The notes beneath the pieces are model-generated. The model saw only the letters and a list, made by a program, of their open reading frames with translations. It was not told the origin of the DNA and searched no databases. From the NCBI GenBank assembly GCA_049999725.1, contig JBNGIS010000681.1:1-21462 (forward strand): a stretch of DNA of 21,462 nt, in the 5' to 3' direction. The position numbers were made by a program, and so were the translations under genes. The stretch is from Haplomitrium mnioides (lineage: Eukaryota; Marchantiophyta; Haplomitriopsida; Calobryales). Below, one piece after another: positions 19,123 through 21,462 of this stretch. The first letter of the stretch is position 1; each line of letters begins with the position of its first letter.

Positions 19123-20487
19123 CTTTGTCGGACTCCAATACAAAATTTTCTCACAATGATTTTATTTCTTCACATGTTTCACAAACAGCAAGTCTATTGT
19201 GTTTTGGAATTTTTACATTTGGAAAATGAGTTCTCCAATGTTTTGTAAAACCCGAGAAATTAAGAATACAATGGAGATCTTTCTCTTTCAAATAAGTTGT
19301 GTAGTAGTTATAAACTTCCCATTTTGTAAATGTATTGAACAAGTTATAAACTTCGTGAGTGAGCATTCTCTCGCAATGTCTCTAAAAAAAGTTGTCTATC
19401 CACTCACGTACAAAAACTCCTTTTGCCAATAATTTTTTACTAGTACCTCTAAGATCTGCGTTTTTGAGATTTTGAATCCTTTGGATTCTATCATTCCCTA
19501 ATGATAATATTAACTTGAAGGCTCTTCTATAGACAATAGTACTACCAGGAAGAGTAAACCAATTGTCAACATCATGGTCTTTTCTTGGTATTCCTCGTTG
19601 CAATGTGATATCTCGATTCTTCATGCTTTGTCGAAAATACATTTCTCTCACAGTTTTCAAAAAATTTGTCTTGCACAACGACAAGCAATTATTTCGACAA
19701 CATGAAATTCTCTTCAATTTAGAAATTGACATTGGATCAAGCTTTTTCTTCACAAAGCTCTCATCATGATGGACTTTCTGCAAAGAATTTTTACATAAGA
19801 TGTTTTCTCGTTTGGGTTTTGGCCCAGACAAAGAATTCTTATGTTGTGTTGGTCGATTCGGTCCGTAGGCGAATCCAGTAGTATGAGATAATTTATCGTC
19901 TTGATAATCTTAATCATCATCATAAACACTATTTGTTCCTTTGGAAAAAGTTTTCAAATGATGTGGTACTCCTTGAGGATTGGGAGAACTGCACCGTTCC
20001 AAACCAGAATCTTGATCAATATCTCGAACATTAGGAAATATTTTTTGTAACATAATCGGTTCTCTTGGCGATAACTCCAACAAAATATTGATTGATTGAG
20101 ACTCTTTGATAGAATCATTTCCCAAAATTCTGTGTGAAGACTCCTCCAAAATAATTCAGTTTGTTTTAGATTTCCCAATCTCTTTGCGAGGTCCAACTTG
20201 AATTGAAATCACTCGTTGTTTGAGTGGTGTTATCGTGGACATCGATTCATCTTCAAAATTGAAACCGCCCACAGATTGTATGCTTTTGTGTTTTGAACAA
20301 ACATACTTTGATCATGAATATCAAGGTCTCCCTCATATGAGGACAAAGAAAGGTCCACAATTGTCTGGAAACTTTGAGTTGAACATCTTTCTGTTGATCT
20401 GTTGGAGTAGTCAAAGGAAAGATTCAACTTTGACTGCTTGATCGTTAACAAAGATGTTGTGCTTGCAAAAGTTTGTTTCTTCAATTC

Positions 20488-20607
20488 TCTACGAGCACTG
20501 GGTTCCCTCATTGATCGTTTGCACGCAAGTTGTTCACTCCCTAGTCCTATGTGCGTATTGGATTCACTCCTTGACCCTATGCACGCATAGGGTTCACCTT
20601 CTCGATC
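20488..20607. repeat. 30-bp tandem repeat with palindromic core, four copies
   Basis: Units start at 20488, 20518, 20548 and 20578, exactly 30 bp apart. The last unit is the clearest, CTATGCACGCATAGGGTTCA from 20577. Others are TTTGCACGCAAGTTGTTCAC and TATGTGCGTATTGGATTCAC; the first is most diverged. All four keep the GGTTCACTC-like and TTGATC-like parts. The array lies just upstream of the DUF7869-like pseudogene and overlaps its possible extreme N terminus. Confidence 0.85.
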
Positions 20608-21462
20608 TTCTTAGATGGAGCTATGTCATGCAAAAATACAGTGCTGATGTGCACTCCTCTCCATTCCAGCCAGAATTGTAGGTTAGTTCATAGGCATTCT
20701 ATTAGATGCTACTAGAGTGAGCAAGAGTACATTCAGGTTTAATGTTCTTATAGCTAGGTTAGAGCTGTTCTTGAAGCAATTGCTTTTGCTAGAAGAACAT
20801 AGAACCAGCATGAGCTACTTGGGGCTTGCTCTCCCGCTTCTTTCCTAGTTTTCTTGAGTCTTAGATTGGAGAGAAGTGCTATGGCAACACAACCCATAGA
20901 ATTGCTCCACACATTTAGTTTTGACTCCTTAGATGCTCCCAGCACCTCATGGTATGGTGCTGGTCTACGCTAGTATATAGTACACTACATTCTATACATA
21001 TATTTTACATTGTACATGTACTTTTATACAAAGTATTTTTACTCAAGAAAACTGGAATCGCGGCTACTCGATATGAGCAATAGCAGCAGTCATGTTTTGA
21101 TTCTTGCTTCAGGGTGAATCGCAGCTGTGTTCAATCAATCTTTGGTAGTAGGAGAGATTTTGCCAGGGATTTTTGAGTGCAGTAGAGATTTCGTAGGAGA
21201 GCTCGTTTGTTGTATCGCAAGAGTTTCTCAAGTGCAACGGCATCAACATCTCGAGTGTAGAGGCATCAACATCGAGTGCAGAGGCTCTTTTGCTGCATTG
21301 CACAGATTTTTGTTCAAGAGGTTGCGTTGAGATTTTTGTTGCATTGCCAGAAGGAGGAAGAGTTCTAAGTAATCAAGCTGTTTTGTAGATCCGCTGTTCC
21401 ATTTTTTCCGAAGGCCCGAAGTTCCGGAGCCCGTTGTTCCGCTGTTCTGAAGGTCCGAAGTT
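20608..21462. other. Unassigned right end of window
   Basis: Short frames on both strands have no recognisable motif. A small stem-loop (CAGCACC at 20940-20946 with GGTGCTG at 20956-20962) is present. Near 21229-21285 the phrase CATCAACATC.CGAGTG.AGAGGC is duplicated. From about 21390 to the edge the sequence becomes GC-richer, with repeated GTTCCG and CCGAAGTT words, and may be the edge of another repeat that continues outside the window. Confidence 0.45.

Larger units (their letters stand above)
16547..20310 (-). pseudogene. DUF7869-like large protein, possible transposase, decayed
   Basis: Two exons on the minus strand (about 20310-19123 and 18273-16547) once encoded roughly 950 residues. 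In order there are: a charged N-terminal part (PLKQRVISIQVGPRKEIG, SGPKPKRENILCKN); CCRNNCLSLCKT; VREMYFRQS; HFPNVKIPKHNRLAVCETCE (zinc-ligand-like); then KYLGIVIDGMDQKK, LQLDNTTREKKN and FLMVGHTHDQIDQMF; a QWWNNFFLAQQEIA segment; and a C-terminal RLFWVAKVLKVLSYDEENPP and VLVQWFAYEAEDAF. From memory this order and the GHTH..ID signature fit the uncharacterised DUF7869 family. The Asp residues of IDGMDQ, LDN and GHTHDQID, about 80 and 40 residues apart, resemble an RNase H-fold triad; that is inference. Stops include 20158-20156, 19912-19910, 19384-19382, 19153-19151, 18259-18257, 17836-17834, 17827-17825 and 17494-17492. Frameshifts lie near 17465 and 17210. The N terminus may reach about 20511 after one more shift. 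Confidence 0.75.

Noticed and set aside
4877-20607. Clusters of short repeated palindromes considered as a CRISPR array.
   Set aside because: Spacing and copies are irregular, no unique equal-length spacers exist, and the setting is a plant-type nuclear genome.

Overview
The window looks like repeat-rich nuclear DNA from a land plant. The reasons are plant-type Ty3/gypsy (chromovirus-like) retrotransposon remains, a primer-binding site matching the initiator tRNA-Met, GT-AG introns of 83-849 bp, an AT-rich background and almost no intact reading frame. I cannot name the species. One decayed gene belongs to a family I associate mainly with non-flowering plants and some animals, so a gymnosperm, fern, lycophyte or bryophyte is a reasonable guess and no more than that. 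Nothing in the window looks like a working protein-coding gene. It is a layered graveyard of mobile elements and pseudogenes. || Layout. Positions 1-3336: no identifiable gene. 3337-4607: remnant of a spliced plus-strand gene of unknown function, with two short introns and a possible poly(A) signal. 4560-5415: AT-rich, with short palindromic repeats. 5416 to about 8288: element 1, a 5'-truncated plus-strand chromovirus (reverse transcriptase, RNase H, integrase, chromodomain, polypurine tract, 3' LTR). Its LTR carries a dense heat-shock-element-like array upstream of a TATA box. 8283-14953: element 2, a minus-strand Ty3/gypsy element (5' LTR, PBS, gag, protease, reverse transcriptase). It is split inside its reverse transcriptase by a 4,293-bp insertion at 8535-12827. 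That insertion has TG...CA ends and a perfect 5-bp target duplication (TATTA), encodes nothing I recognise, and holds a GC-rich tandem array with a 154-bp period. 14954-16546: AT-rich, with a 52-bp tandem repeat. 16547 to about 20310: a minus-strand pseudogene of a large two-exon protein with a 'VGHTHDQIDQMF' signature (DUF7869-like, possibly a transposase-type nuclease), with an 849-bp intron whose removal keeps the frame. 20488-20607: a 30-bp tandem repeat. The rest is unassigned. || Relationships. Element 2 is older than the 4.3-kb insertion, because removing the insertion and one TATTA copy rejoins its frame. Element 1's LTR abuts the truncated end of element 2. A short palindromic motif, close to CTATGCRCGCATAGGGTTCA, lies on both sides of the DUF7869-like pseudogene, inside its intron, and again near 4.9 kb. 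I cannot assign it to any family, and it is the least explained structure here. Decay of all the coding remains is largely by in-frame stops and G:C-to-A:T type changes, including at catalytic residues, with a few frameshifts.
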